From Streptomyces broussonetiae (GTDB lineage: Bacteria > Actinomycetota > Actinomycetes > Streptomycetales > Streptomycetaceae): a stretch of 64,000 bases of DNA. The notes beneath the pieces were generated by a model. The model worked only from the letters and a program-made list of their open reading frames with translations. It had not been told where the DNA came from and ran no database searches. Below, piece after piece: positions 27,463-34,610 of the stretch (position 1 is its first letter; every line of letters starts with the position of its first letter). Location: assembly GCF_009796285.1 (NCBI RefSeq), contig NZ_CP047020.1, forward strand, positions 2,914,001 to 2,978,000, given 5' to 3'. The position numbers and the translations under genes are program-made.

Positions 27463-28403
27463 TCGAGGACGTTGCGCAGCGTGGCGTCCACGATCTGTCC
27501 GACGGCGTCCTCGGTGTAGTACGCCTGGTGCGAGGTGACCAGGACGTTCGGGAAGGTGACCAGGCGGGCCAGGGTGTCGTCCTCGATGGCCTCCAGGGAC
27601 TTGTCGAGGAAGAACAGGCCCGCCTCGGACTCGTAGACGTCGAGGCCGACGCCCGTGAAGCGGCCCTCGCGCAGCTCGGCGACCAGGGCGGCGGTGTCGA
27701 TCAGGCCGCCGCGGCTGGAGTTGACCAGGATCGCGTCGTCCTTCATCGACTTCAGCGCGGCCCGGTCGATCAGGTGCCGGGTCTCGGGCATCAGCGGGAC
27801 GTGCAGGCTGACCAGGTCGGACTCGGCGAGCAGCCGGTCCTTGGGGACGTATCTCATACCGAGGTCCGCACAGGCGGGGTTCTCGGCGACGTCCCAGCCG
27901 AGCAGGCGCATGCCGTGGCCGTGGGCGATGTGGGCGAACGCCGCGCCGATCCTGCCGGTGCCGAGGACGCCGACGGTACGGCCGTGCATGTCGCGGCCCA
28001 TCAGCCCGTCGAGGCGGAAGTCGAAGTCGCGGGTCGCCGCGCGGACGATATGGCGGTTCACCGCCATGGCGAGCGTCCAGGCGAACTCGGCGACGGAGTA
28101 CGGGGAGTAGGACGAGACCCGGGCGACCGTCAGGCCGAGGCGTGCGGCGGCGCCGAGATCGATGTTGTTGAAGCCGGTCGAGCGCTGGGCGACCATCCGG
28201 GTGCCGCCGGCCGCGAGGATCCGCAGGACGGACTCGTGCAGCTCCGCGTTGACGCTGGTGGAGATCACCTCGTGGCCGGTGGCGATGGGTGCGGTGTCCT
28301 CGGTGAGGAAGACGTCGAGGCAGCGGACGGCGTGGTGGGGAGCGAAGGCACGCTCGATCAACGGCCGCTCGTCCGCCTGCACGCCGAAGGCCAGGATTTC
28401 CAC
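27414..28403 (-). CDS. D-2-hydroxyacid dehydrogenase (D-lactate dehydrogenase-like)
   Basis: A 329-residue protein from GTG 28403, with GGGGAG about nine bases upstream. The alternative ATG at 28472 would add residues encoded by a 10-base tandem repeat, so the shorter start is preferred. The catalytic domain has QRSTGFNNIDLGAAARLG. The NAD fold reads VGVLGTGRIGAAFAHIAHGHGM, and catalytic Arg and Glu lie in LVNSSRGGLIDTAAL and DVYESEAGLFF. The SHQAYYTEDA segment holds the active-site His, as in fermentative D-LDH. It probably interconverts pyruvate and D-lactate. It overlaps the trpEG 3' end by 49 bases. Confidence 0.92.
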   Translation of the reverse strand: MEILAFGVQADERPLIERAFAPHHAVRCLDVFLTEDTAPIATGHEVISTSVNAELHESVLRILAAGGTRMVAQRSTGFNNIDLGAAARLGLTVARVSSYSPYSVAEFAWTLAMAVNRHIVRAATRDFDFRLDGLMGRDMHGRTVGVLGTGRIGAAFAHIAHGHGMRLLGWDVAENPACADLGMRYVPKDRLLAESDLVSLHVPLMPETRHLIDRAALKSMKDDAILVNSSRGGLIDTAALVAELREGRFTGVGLDVYESEAGLFFLDKSLEAIEDDTLARLVTFPNVLVTSHQAYYTEDAVGQIVDATLRNVLDYTEGRRSENVLVPAT

Positions 28404-28410
28404 CCGCCCG

Positions 28411-28450
28411 CACTCCCCGTTGATCCCCGTTGATCCCTGTTGATCCCTGT
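28411..28450. repeat. Four-copy 10-base tandem repeat at the 5' end of the dehydrogenase gene
   Basis: Near-identical decamers occupy 28411, 28421, 28431 and 28441: TGATCCCCGT or TGATCCCTGT, the first with a changed start (CACTCCCCGT). On the minus strand the unit is ACRGGGATCA. The last copy supplies the ribosome site of the gene at 28403. The exact helical-turn period could stack protein sites on one DNA face. Confidence 0.75.
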
Positions 28451-28509
28451 CGATTGAGGTTGTCCGGGCCATGGGCCGAAAGGTACGGCCCACGGCCCGG
28501 GGTGCCGGG

Positions 28510-29538
28510 TCAGCCGAAGAAGACCCCGACCTCCTGGTACAGCTCCGGGTCCACCGTCTTGAGCCTGGCCGTGGCTTCGACGAGGGGAACGCGGACGATG
28601 TCGGTGGCGCGCAGGGCGACCATCTTGCCGAAGTCGCCGTCGTGGACGCAGTCGATGGCGTGCAGACCGAAGCGGGTGGCGAGCCACCGGTCGAAGGCGC
28701 TGGGCGTGCCGCCGCGCTGGACATGGCCGAGGACCGTGGTGCGGGCCTCCTTGCCGGTGCGGCTCTCGATCTCCTTGGCCAGCCACTCGCCGACCCCGGA
28801 GAGCCGGACGTGCCCGAAGGAGTCCAGCGAGCCGTCCTTGAGGACCAGTTCGCCGTCCCTGGGCATGGCGCCCTCGGCGACGACCACGATCGGCGCGTAC
28901 GACGCCCGGAAGCGGGAGGTCACCCAGGCGCAGACCTGCTCGACGTCGAAGCGCTGCTCGGGGATGAGGATGACGTTGGCGCCGCCGGCCAGACCCGAGT
29001 GCAGGGCGATCCAGCCGGCGTGCCGGCCCATCACCTCGACGACCAGGACCCGCATATGGGACTCGGCGGTGGTGTGCAGCCGGTCGATGGCCTCGGTGGC
29101 GATGTTGACGGCGGTGTCGAAGCCGAAGGTGTAGTCGGTGGCCGACAGGTCGTTGTCGATCGTCTTGGGCACTCCGACGCAGGGCACCGCGTACTCGTCG
29201 GACAGCCGGGCGGCGACCCCCAGGGTGTCCTCGCCGCCGATCGCGATGAGGGCCTGGACGTCCAGCTTGGCCAGTTGGTCCTTGATCCGGCGGACGCCGT
29301 TCTCCGCCTTGAGGGGATTGGTGCGCGAGGAGCCGAGGATGGTGCCGCCGCGGGGCAGGATGCCGCGCACCGCGGGGATGTCGAGACGGACGGTGTCGCC
29401 CTCGAGAGGCCCGCGCCAGCCGTCCCGGAAGCCGACGAAGTCATAGCCGTACTCCTGCACGCCCTTGCGGACGATGCCCCGGATGACGGCGTTGAGCCCG
29501 GGGCAGTCGCCGCCTCCGGTCAGTACTCCGACCCGCAT
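28510..29538 (-). CDS. pfkA: 6-phosphofructokinase, group III, with PPi-type active-site residues
   Basis: A 342-residue PFK. It phosphorylates fructose 6-phosphate at C1 in glycolysis. Motifs are VGVLTGGGDCPGLNAVIRG, GGTILGSSRTNP, PKTIDNDLSATDYTFGFDTA (catalytic Asp), EVMGRHAGWIA and LGHVQRGGTPSAFDR. The phosphoryl-donor loop reads GGEDTLG, with Asp104 where ATP-dependent enzymes have Gly, and Lys125 follows in PKTIDND. The Asp/Lys pair is the signature linked to pyrophosphate use in this family, for instance in the Amycolatopsis methanolica PPi-PFK. The donor cannot be settled from sequence alone; Streptomyces carries several PFK genes and at least one is ATP-dependent. Confidence 0.95.
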   Translation of the reverse strand: MRVGVLTGGGDCPGLNAVIRGIVRKGVQEYGYDFVGFRDGWRGPLEGDTVRLDIPAVRGILPRGGTILGSSRTNPLKAENGVRRIKDQLAKLDVQALIAIGGEDTLGVAARLSDEYAVPCVGVPKTIDNDLSATDYTFGFDTAVNIATEAIDRLHTTAESHMRVLVVEVMGRHAGWIALHSGLAGGANVILIPEQRFDVEQVCAWVTSRFRASYAPIVVVAEGAMPRDGELVLKDGSLDSFGHVRLSGVGEWLAKEIESRTGKEARTTVLGHVQRGGTPSAFDRWLATRFGLHAIDCVHDGDFGKMVALRATDIVRVPLVEATARLKTVDPELYQEVGVFFG

Positions 29539-29599
29539 GGAAATGTCCCTTCGCCGCGGTTCCCTGATGCTCAGTCACGGACTGTCAGCCACGCTAACG

Positions 29600-29613
29600 G
29601 TGACCCAGGTCAC
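29600..29613. promoter_or_regulatory. Perfect palindrome upstream of pfkA (GTGACC-CA-GGTCAC)
   Basis: Six-base arms GTGACC (29600-29605) and GGTCAC (29608-29613) are separated by CA. It lies 62 bases upstream of the pfkA start, where a promoter is expected, and 39 bases past the end of the upstream response-regulator gene's reading direction. It looks like a dimeric regulator site; the regulator is unknown. Confidence 0.45.
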
Positions 29614-29651
29614 ATCGGGAGAGGCGGGACGGGTGATTCCGGGGCATTCGG

Positions 29652-30329
29652 TTACTCGTCGTCGAGCCCGCGCTCTATGGCGTACCGCACCAGCTCGACC
29701 CGGTTGTGCAGTTGGAGCTTGCCGAGGGTGTTCTGGACGTGGTTCTGCACCGTGCGGTGGGAGATGACGAGGCGTTCGGCGATCTGCTTGTAGCTCAGGC
29801 CCTTGGCGACCAGGCGCAGCACCTCCGTCTCCCGGTCCGTCAGCCGGGGCGCGCCGGGCTCGTCGGTGTCGGGCGCCGGCGCGGGCTCGGAGGCCAGGCG
29901 GCGGTACTCGCCGAGGACCAGTCCGGCGAGGCCCGGCGTGAACACCGGGTCGCCGACGGCGGTACGGCGCACCGCGTCCACCAGGTCATCGGTGGAGGCC
30001 GACTTGAGCAGATAGCCGGTCGCGCCGGACTTCACCGCCTCCAGGACGTCGGCGTGCTCGCCGCTCGCGGACAGGACGAGCACGCGCAACGCCGGGTTGT
30101 GGCCGACGAGTTCCTTGCACACCTGGACGCCGGGCTTGGCGGGCAGGTTGAGGTCCAGGACGAGGACGTCGGGGGCGGCGGCCCTGGCACGGCGGACCGC
30201 CTGCTCGCCGTCTCCGGCGGTGGCGACCACCTCGAAGCCGGACTCGGCCAGGTCCCGGGCGACCGCGTCGCGCCACATGGGGTGGTCGTCCACCACCATG
30301 ACCCTGATCGGGTCCTGCTGCTCACTCAT
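29652..30329 (-). CDS. LuxR-family two-component response regulator
   Basis: A 225-residue protein. The receiver domain (about 8-125) has the acidic pair VVDDHPMW, phospho-acceptor Asp in DVLVLDLNLPAK and Lys in LLKSAS. A LuxR-type helix-turn-helix follows (LTDRETEVLRLVAKGLSYKQIAERLVISHRTVQNHV). The ATG at 30329 overlaps the kinase stop by four bases, so the two are translationally coupled. The long upstream extension of the frame is the kinase gene read in another frame and is not used. Confidence 0.95.
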   Translation of the reverse strand: MSEQQDPIRVMVVDDHPMWRDAVARDLAESGFEVVATAGDGEQAVRRARAAAPDVLVLDLNLPAKPGVQVCKELVGHNPALRVLVLSASGEHADVLEAVKSGATGYLLKSASTDDLVDAVRRTAVGDPVFTPGLAGLVLGEYRRLASEPAPAPDTDEPGAPRLTDRETEVLRLVAKGLSYKQIAERLVISHRTVQNHVQNTLGKLQLHNRVELVRYAIERGLDDE

Positions 30330-31531
30330 CGACGCCCCGCCTTCGCGTTCTTGGGTACCTTCAGTTCCACTTCCGTGCCCTGCCCGGGGACGGAGACGAG
30401 TTCCGCGCTGCCGCCCAGATCGCGCAGCCGGCCACGGATGGACTGGGCGACCCCGAGCCGGCCCTCGCCCTCGGCCTGGGCGAGCCGGCCCTCGGGAATC
30501 CCGGGGCCGTCGTCCCGGACGGTCACGACGATCCCGTCCGGCTCGTCCTCGACCAGGATCCAGGCCCGAGCCGCCTCGCCCGCGTGGCTGCGTACGTTGT
30601 CCAGGGCGGCCCCGACCGCGGCGGCCAGCTCCCGCGCGGCCGGCCCGGGCAGCTCGACCGGCGCGCCCGGTTCCGCCAGGCTCACCCGGGCACCCGCGAA
30701 GGACACCAGCAGCGCCCGCAGATCCACCGCGCCCTCGTCGTCCGGCTCCTCGACGGCCCGTACGACGGCTCCCGCGGCGGCGTCGTCGGACACCCGGGAG
30801 ACGGGCACCAGGCCGCCGGAGACCAGCGCGCGCAGCGCCACCTCCTGCTCGCCTGCGAGCCGCCCCAGCTCCGCCGCCTCGCCGCCGAGGACCGCGCCGC
30901 GCCGCTGCACCATCGCCAGCACCTGCAGCACGCCGTCGTGGATGTCCCGGGCCAGCCGCTCCCGCTCCCGGGTCGCGGCCTCGATCTCCAGGGCACGGGC
31001 GAGGGTGCGCTCGGAGGCGCGGGCGACCTCCACGACGTAGCCGATGGCGAGGGAGGCCACCCAGACGAGGATCAGGCTGTGCACGGTGTCCCGGGCGGGA
31101 TGGCCGCGTTCGAGCAGGTTGGCCAGCGCGACCGGCGTGGAGGCGACGGCGGCCCAGCGCCAGCCGCCCTTGATCGCGAAGGCCAGCACCGCACCGGCGG
31201 TCCATATCGACGGCAGAGTGGGACCGCCCGCGATCCGCTGGTGGCTGTCGGCGAGCGGGGTGACCAGGACGCCGGTGAGAGCGATGGTCAGGTCGGCGGC
31301 CAGGAAGCGCCTGGTGCAGCTCGCCGCGTTGCGCACGCGCGGGAGGGTGGCGAGGGTCCAGACGAACAGGACGGCGAAGTAGCAGACGGCGACCCAGGGG
31401 CGCACGTAGAGGTGGTACCTGGTGGCGCCCAGGCAGATCGCGTACAGCATGGTCAGGACGCGGTAACCGGCGAGCGCGCGCCACAGCGGCAGCTCGACCG
31501 ACATCCGCATCACACGCTCACGCCTGGGCAT
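30326..31531 (-). CDS. Sensor histidine kinase, HisKA_3/MacS type
   Basis: A 401-residue protein. Four to six membrane helices fill about residues 15-165. The phospho-accepting His is in RERERLARDIHDGVLQVLAMV (HisKA_3), and the ATP-binding domain contains ALDNVRSHAG (N box) and VRDDGPGIPEGRL (G1 box). The sensor part is membrane-embedded with little extracellular sequence, suggesting a signal within the membrane. It is upstream of and overlaps its cognate LuxR-type regulator. The target genes are unknown. Confidence 0.94.
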   Translation of the reverse strand: MPRRERVMRMSVELPLWRALAGYRVLTMLYAICLGATRYHLYVRPWVAVCYFAVLFVWTLATLPRVRNAASCTRRFLAADLTIALTGVLVTPLADSHQRIAGGPTLPSIWTAGAVLAFAIKGGWRWAAVASTPVALANLLERGHPARDTVHSLILVWVASLAIGYVVEVARASERTLARALEIEAATRERERLARDIHDGVLQVLAMVQRRGAVLGGEAAELGRLAGEQEVALRALVSGGLVPVSRVSDDAAAGAVVRAVEEPDDEGAVDLRALLVSFAGARVSLAEPGAPVELPGPAARELAAAVGAALDNVRSHAGEAARAWILVEDEPDGIVVTVRDDGPGIPEGRLAQAEGEGRLGVAQSIRGRLRDLGGSAELVSVPGQGTEVELKVPKNAKAGRR

Positions 31532-31555
31532 CTCCCCCGGTCCCCCGCCCCTCGG

Positions 31556-32308
31556 TCAGGCCTCCGTGGCCTCTGTCTTCTGCTCGGTCTCCCTGGCCTT
31601 CTCGGCCTCCTTGGCCGCCTTCGCCGCATCCGCGATCTGCCGCTTGGCCGCGGTCGCGTACATGTCGACGTACTCCTGGCCGGAGAGCTTCATGATCTCG
31701 TACATGACCTCGTCGGTCAGGGCGCGCAGGACGAAGCGGTCGTGCTCCATGCCGACGTAGCGGCTGAAGTCCAGCGGCTTGCCGATCCGGATGCCGGGGC
31801 GCATCAGCTTGGGCATCACCTTGCCGGGCGGCTGGATCTTCTCGGTGTCGATCATCGCCACGGGGATGACCGGCGCGCCGGTGGCGAGCGCCACGCGCGC
31901 GAGGCCGCCGGGCTTGCCCCGGTAGAGCCGGCCGTCGGGCGAGCGGGTGCCCTCGGGGTAGATGCCGAACAGCTCGCCCCGCTCCAGCACCTCTATGCCG
32001 CTCTTGATCGCGGCCTCGCCGGCGCCGCGCGCCCCGGAGCGGTCCACCGGCAGCTGTCCGACACCCTTGAAGAAGGCCGCCGTCAGCCGGCCCTTCACAC
32101 CGGGAGTGGTGAAGTACTCGGCCTTCGCGATGAAGGTGACCTTGCGGTCCAGGACCGCGGGCAGGAAGAACGAGTCCGAGAAGGACAGGTGATTGCTCGC
32201 CAGAATGGCCGCGCCCTCGGCCGGGATGTTCTCCAGCCCCTCCACCCAGGGCCTGAAGGCGACCTTCAGCGGCCCTCCGATGGCGACCTTCATCGTGCCG
32301 TACAACAC
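31556..32308 (-). CDS. PlsC-type 1-acylglycerol-3-phosphate acyltransferase
   Basis: A 250-residue protein from GTG 32308 with GGGAGG upstream; the longer frame to 32359 is less likely. The catalytic HX4D motif is NHLSFSD and the glycerol-phosphate motif is YPEGTRSPDGRLYRG. The C-terminal 35 residues form a charged Ala/Lys/Glu helix. It should transfer an acyl chain to lysophosphatidic acid or a related lipid at the cytoplasmic membrane. Its place between the kinase pair and the lipase-like gene agrees with mycobacterial Rv2182c in the same order of genes. Confidence 0.92.
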   Translation of the reverse strand: MLYGTMKVAIGGPLKVAFRPWVEGLENIPAEGAAILASNHLSFSDSFFLPAVLDRKVTFIAKAEYFTTPGVKGRLTAAFFKGVGQLPVDRSGARGAGEAAIKSGIEVLERGELFGIYPEGTRSPDGRLYRGKPGGLARVALATGAPVIPVAMIDTEKIQPPGKVMPKLMRPGIRIGKPLDFSRYVGMEHDRFVLRALTDEVMYEIMKLSGQEYVDMYATAAKRQIADAAKAAKEAEKARETEQKTEATEA

Positions 32309-32485
32309 CCGTGTGCCTCCCGTTTCCGTCGAACAGACCTTAACCCGGAGGACCGTCAATGGACCCGACGACCCTGGTCGGTGTCAGTGCGGTCGCGTAC
32401 GGTGAAGCACATCCACGCGTTTCCTCACGCCTCTGCCGGCCAGCGGACCGTCACAGGCCCTTCCCAAGGAACAGGAGAGTCGAAG

Positions 32486-33274
32486 GTGCCGGTTCTCCCC
32501 GGAGCCGAGCCGTACCGCCACGAGGGCGGGGAGGTGGGGGTCATCCTCTGCCACGGCTTCACCGGCTCGCCCCAGTCGCTGCGCCCCTGGGCGGAGCACC
32601 ACGCGGCCCACGGCCTGACCGTGTCGCTGCCGCTGCTGCCCGGGCACGGCACCCGCTGGGAGGACATGCAGGTCACGGGCTGGCAGGACTGGTACGCGGA
32701 GGTGGACCGCGAGCTGCGCCTGCTGTCCGAGCGCTGCTCCCGGGTGTTCGTCGCGGGCCTGTCGATGGGCGGTGCACTGGCCCTCAGGCTCGCGGCCCGG
32801 CACGGCGCGCGGGTCACGGGCGCGGTGGTCGTCAACCCGGCGAACAAGGTGCACGGCCTGTCGGCGTACGCCCTTCCGGTGGCCCGCCATCTCGTGCGCA
32901 CGACGAAGGGCATCGCCAGCGACATCGCCAAGGAGGGCGCGGCGGAGCTGGGCTACGACCGGGTGCCGCTGCACGCCGCGCACTCGCTGCGGGTGTTCCT
33001 GCGCCGGCTGGACGGCGAGCTGCCCCAGGTCACCCAGCCGTTGCTGCTGCTGCGCAGCGCGCAGGACCATGTCGTCCCGGCCGTCGACTCCGCCCGGGTG
33101 CTGAGCCGGGTGTCGTCCACGGACGTGACGGAGATCGTGCTGGAACAGAGTTACCACGTGGCGACGTTGGACGAGGATGCGGACCGGATCTTCGAGGAGA
33201 GCCTCGCTTTCATCGGCCGGCTCGCGCCCGGTGTGGGCAAGGACGGCAAGGAAGGGACGGCCGCAGTTGGCTGA
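32486..33274 (+). CDS. Alpha/beta hydrolase, monoacylglycerol lipase/carboxylesterase type
   Basis: A 262-residue protein from GTG 32486 with AGGAGA upstream. The oxyanion loop is VILCHGFTGSPQS and the nucleophile elbow is FVAGLSMGGALALRLAARHG (Ser). The acid is in LLLRSAQDHVVP and the His in LEQSYHVATLDEDADRI. This matches the Est30/carboxylesterase Est family. It is divergent from the acyltransferase with about 180 bases between, and its stop overlaps the next gene, so the pair forms an operon. A role in lipid turnover is inferred. Confidence 0.92.
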   Translation: MPVLPGAEPYRHEGGEVGVILCHGFTGSPQSLRPWAEHHAAHGLTVSLPLLPGHGTRWEDMQVTGWQDWYAEVDRELRLLSERCSRVFVAGLSMGGALALRLAARHGARVTGAVVVNPANKVHGLSAYALPVARHLVRTTKGIASDIAKEGAAELGYDRVPLHAAHSLRVFLRRLDGELPQVTQPLLLLRSAQDHVVPAVDSARVLSRVSSTDVTEIVLEQSYHVATLDEDADRIFEESLAFIGRLAPGVGKDGKEGTAAVG

Positions 33275-33848
33275 GCACGACTCGGACCGCGAGGGTCGCG
33301 AGCCGGACGACCAGGGGGCGCCCTTCGACGAGGACGCCGCCTGGCGGGCCATCGTCGCCGGGTTCGGCGAGGAGCCGCCGGACCCGCCGGGCGCCAAGCC
33401 CTTCAAGCCGGTGGAGGACCTCGCGCTCCTGGAGAAGGACACCGCGGCGGACACCCCGCAGGACGGCAGGAGTGAGAAGGACGACTCCGCCGGTCCGCCG
33501 CCCGCCCGCCCGCTGGGCAGCTCGGTCACCTTCGCGCCCGGCATCGGCCCGCGCGACCACAAGGCTCCGGAGCCCTCCGAGGACGACTTCGACGAGGACG
33601 ACGAGGGCCACTTCGTCCCGCCGGAGCCGCCTCCGCTGCCGACCGCGGACACCACGGCCAAGTTCGCCTGGCTCGGTGTGGTCGGCGGCCCGGTGCTGCT
33701 TCTGCTGGCGGTCCTGCTCGGCTGGGACATGACGTGGTGGCTGACCACCCTGGGCATCGGCGGCTTCCTCGGTGGCTTCGCCACGCTGGTGGTGCGGATG
33801 CGCACGGACGACGAGGACGACGACCCGGGCCGCGGAGCGGTGGTCTGA
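33267..33848 (+). CDS. Hypothetical acidic membrane protein
   Basis: A 193-residue protein from TTG 33267, with GGAAGGGA ten bases upstream, overlapping the hydrolase stop by eight bases. The first 125 residues are acidic, Pro-rich and probably disordered. Two membrane helices follow (about 128-150 and 153-173), and the tail is short and acidic (RTDDEDDDPGRG). The motif DEDAAWRAIVAGFGEEPPDPP near the start is a recurrent Streptomyces sequence, but I know no function. Coupling to the lipase-like gene suggests joint expression. Confidence 0.82.
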   Translation: MAEHDSDREGREPDDQGAPFDEDAAWRAIVAGFGEEPPDPPGAKPFKPVEDLALLEKDTAADTPQDGRSEKDDSAGPPPARPLGSSVTFAPGIGPRDHKAPEPSEDDFDEDDEGHFVPPEPPPLPTADTTAKFAWLGVVGGPVLLLLAVLLGWDMTWWLTTLGIGGFLGGFATLVVRMRTDDEDDDPGRGAVV

Positions 33849-33871
33849 GAACGTGGTTCCGACCCGCCTGA

Positions 33872-33884
33872 ACTTTGTACAAGT
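33872..33884. promoter_or_regulatory. Candidate TetR operator ACTT-TGTAC-AAGT
   Basis: A 13-base near-palindrome with ACTT and AAGT arms around a TGTAC core lies 27 bases upstream of the TetR gene at 33912. The same ACTT-N5-AAGT frame occurs twice upstream of the serine-hydrolase gene at 36027 and 36091. This suggests autoregulation by the TetR protein encoded immediately downstream. Confidence 0.55.
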
Positions 33885-33911
33885 GTCGGGCGGGTCACCT
33901 ATCGTGTGCGC

Positions 33912-34589
33912 ATGCCGCGCGACACGCTCACCCCGGAACAGATCGTCCGGACCGCCGTGCAACTCCTGGACGACGAGGGGCTCGAGGGCCTGAACATGCG
34001 CAGCCTGGGCCAACGGCTCGGGGCCGCGGCGACCGCCGTGTACTGGCATGTGAAGAACAAGGACGACCTCGTGCTGCTCGCCGCGGACCGGGTGTGGCAC
34101 GAGGTCGAACTGCCGGAGTTCGACGCGGCCGACTGGCACGGCGTGGTCACGGCCCTGGCCGACGGGCTGCACGCGATGCTGCTGCGGCATCCATGGCTGG
34201 TGCAGGCCTTCTCCTCGCACCTGCTGCACGGCACCGGAAAGGCGCGCTACGACGACCGGTTGCTCGGGGCGTTCGAGACCGCCGGGTTCTCACCGCAGGA
34301 GGCGGACCGGGCGGCGGGGGCGGTGTTCACCTATGTGCTGGGCAACGCGTTCGGCGCCTCTGCCACGGCCTCGCTGACGCGCAAGCTGCGGCGGTCGGGG
34401 GTGGACGCCGAGCAGGGGTTCACCCAGACGCTGGCCAAGGCGGCGCAGGCGGCGGAGCCGTTTCCCCGGCTGCGGGAGCGGATCGACACGTCCGCAGCCA
34501 GGCGGTACGCGGACGCGGCGGACAGCAGCTACGAGCTGGGGCTGCGGGCGCTTCTCGACGGCCTTCGCCCGGGCGGCACCGGGTCCTGA
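33912..34589 (+). CDS. TetR family regulator with TetR_C domain
   Basis: A 225-residue protein from ATG 33912; GTG 33906 is an alternative. The DNA-binding region is TPEQIVRTAVQLLDDEGLEGLNMRSLGQRLGAAATAVYWHVKNKDDLVLLAADRV, which resembles the TetR class of tetracycline repressors. The C-terminal domain is of the TetR_C type. The convergent serine-hydrolase gene ends 21 bases beyond its stop. Shared ACTT-N5-AAGT sites suggest that the regulator controls itself and the hydrolase. Confidence 0.93.
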   Translation: MPRDTLTPEQIVRTAVQLLDDEGLEGLNMRSLGQRLGAAATAVYWHVKNKDDLVLLAADRVWHEVELPEFDAADWHGVVTALADGLHAMLLRHPWLVQAFSSHLLHGTGKARYDDRLLGAFETAGFSPQEADRAAGAVFTYVLGNAFGASATASLTRKLRRSGVDAEQGFTQTLAKAAQAAEPFPRLRERIDTSAARRYADAADSSYELGLRALLDGLRPGGTGS

Positions 34590-34610
34590 CGGCGGCGCTA
34601 CGCCGACGCG

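Noticed and set aside
28404..28724. Longer D-2-hydroxyacid dehydrogenase starting upstream
   Set aside because: The extra part runs through the decamer repeats and the pfkA 3' end and has no family resemblance; GTG 28403 has a well-spaced ribosome site.
30330..31484. Fusion of the response regulator to a long upstream domain
   Set aside because: The upstream part is the sensor kinase gene read out of frame. ATG 30329 overlaps the kinase stop, a normal coupled arrangement.
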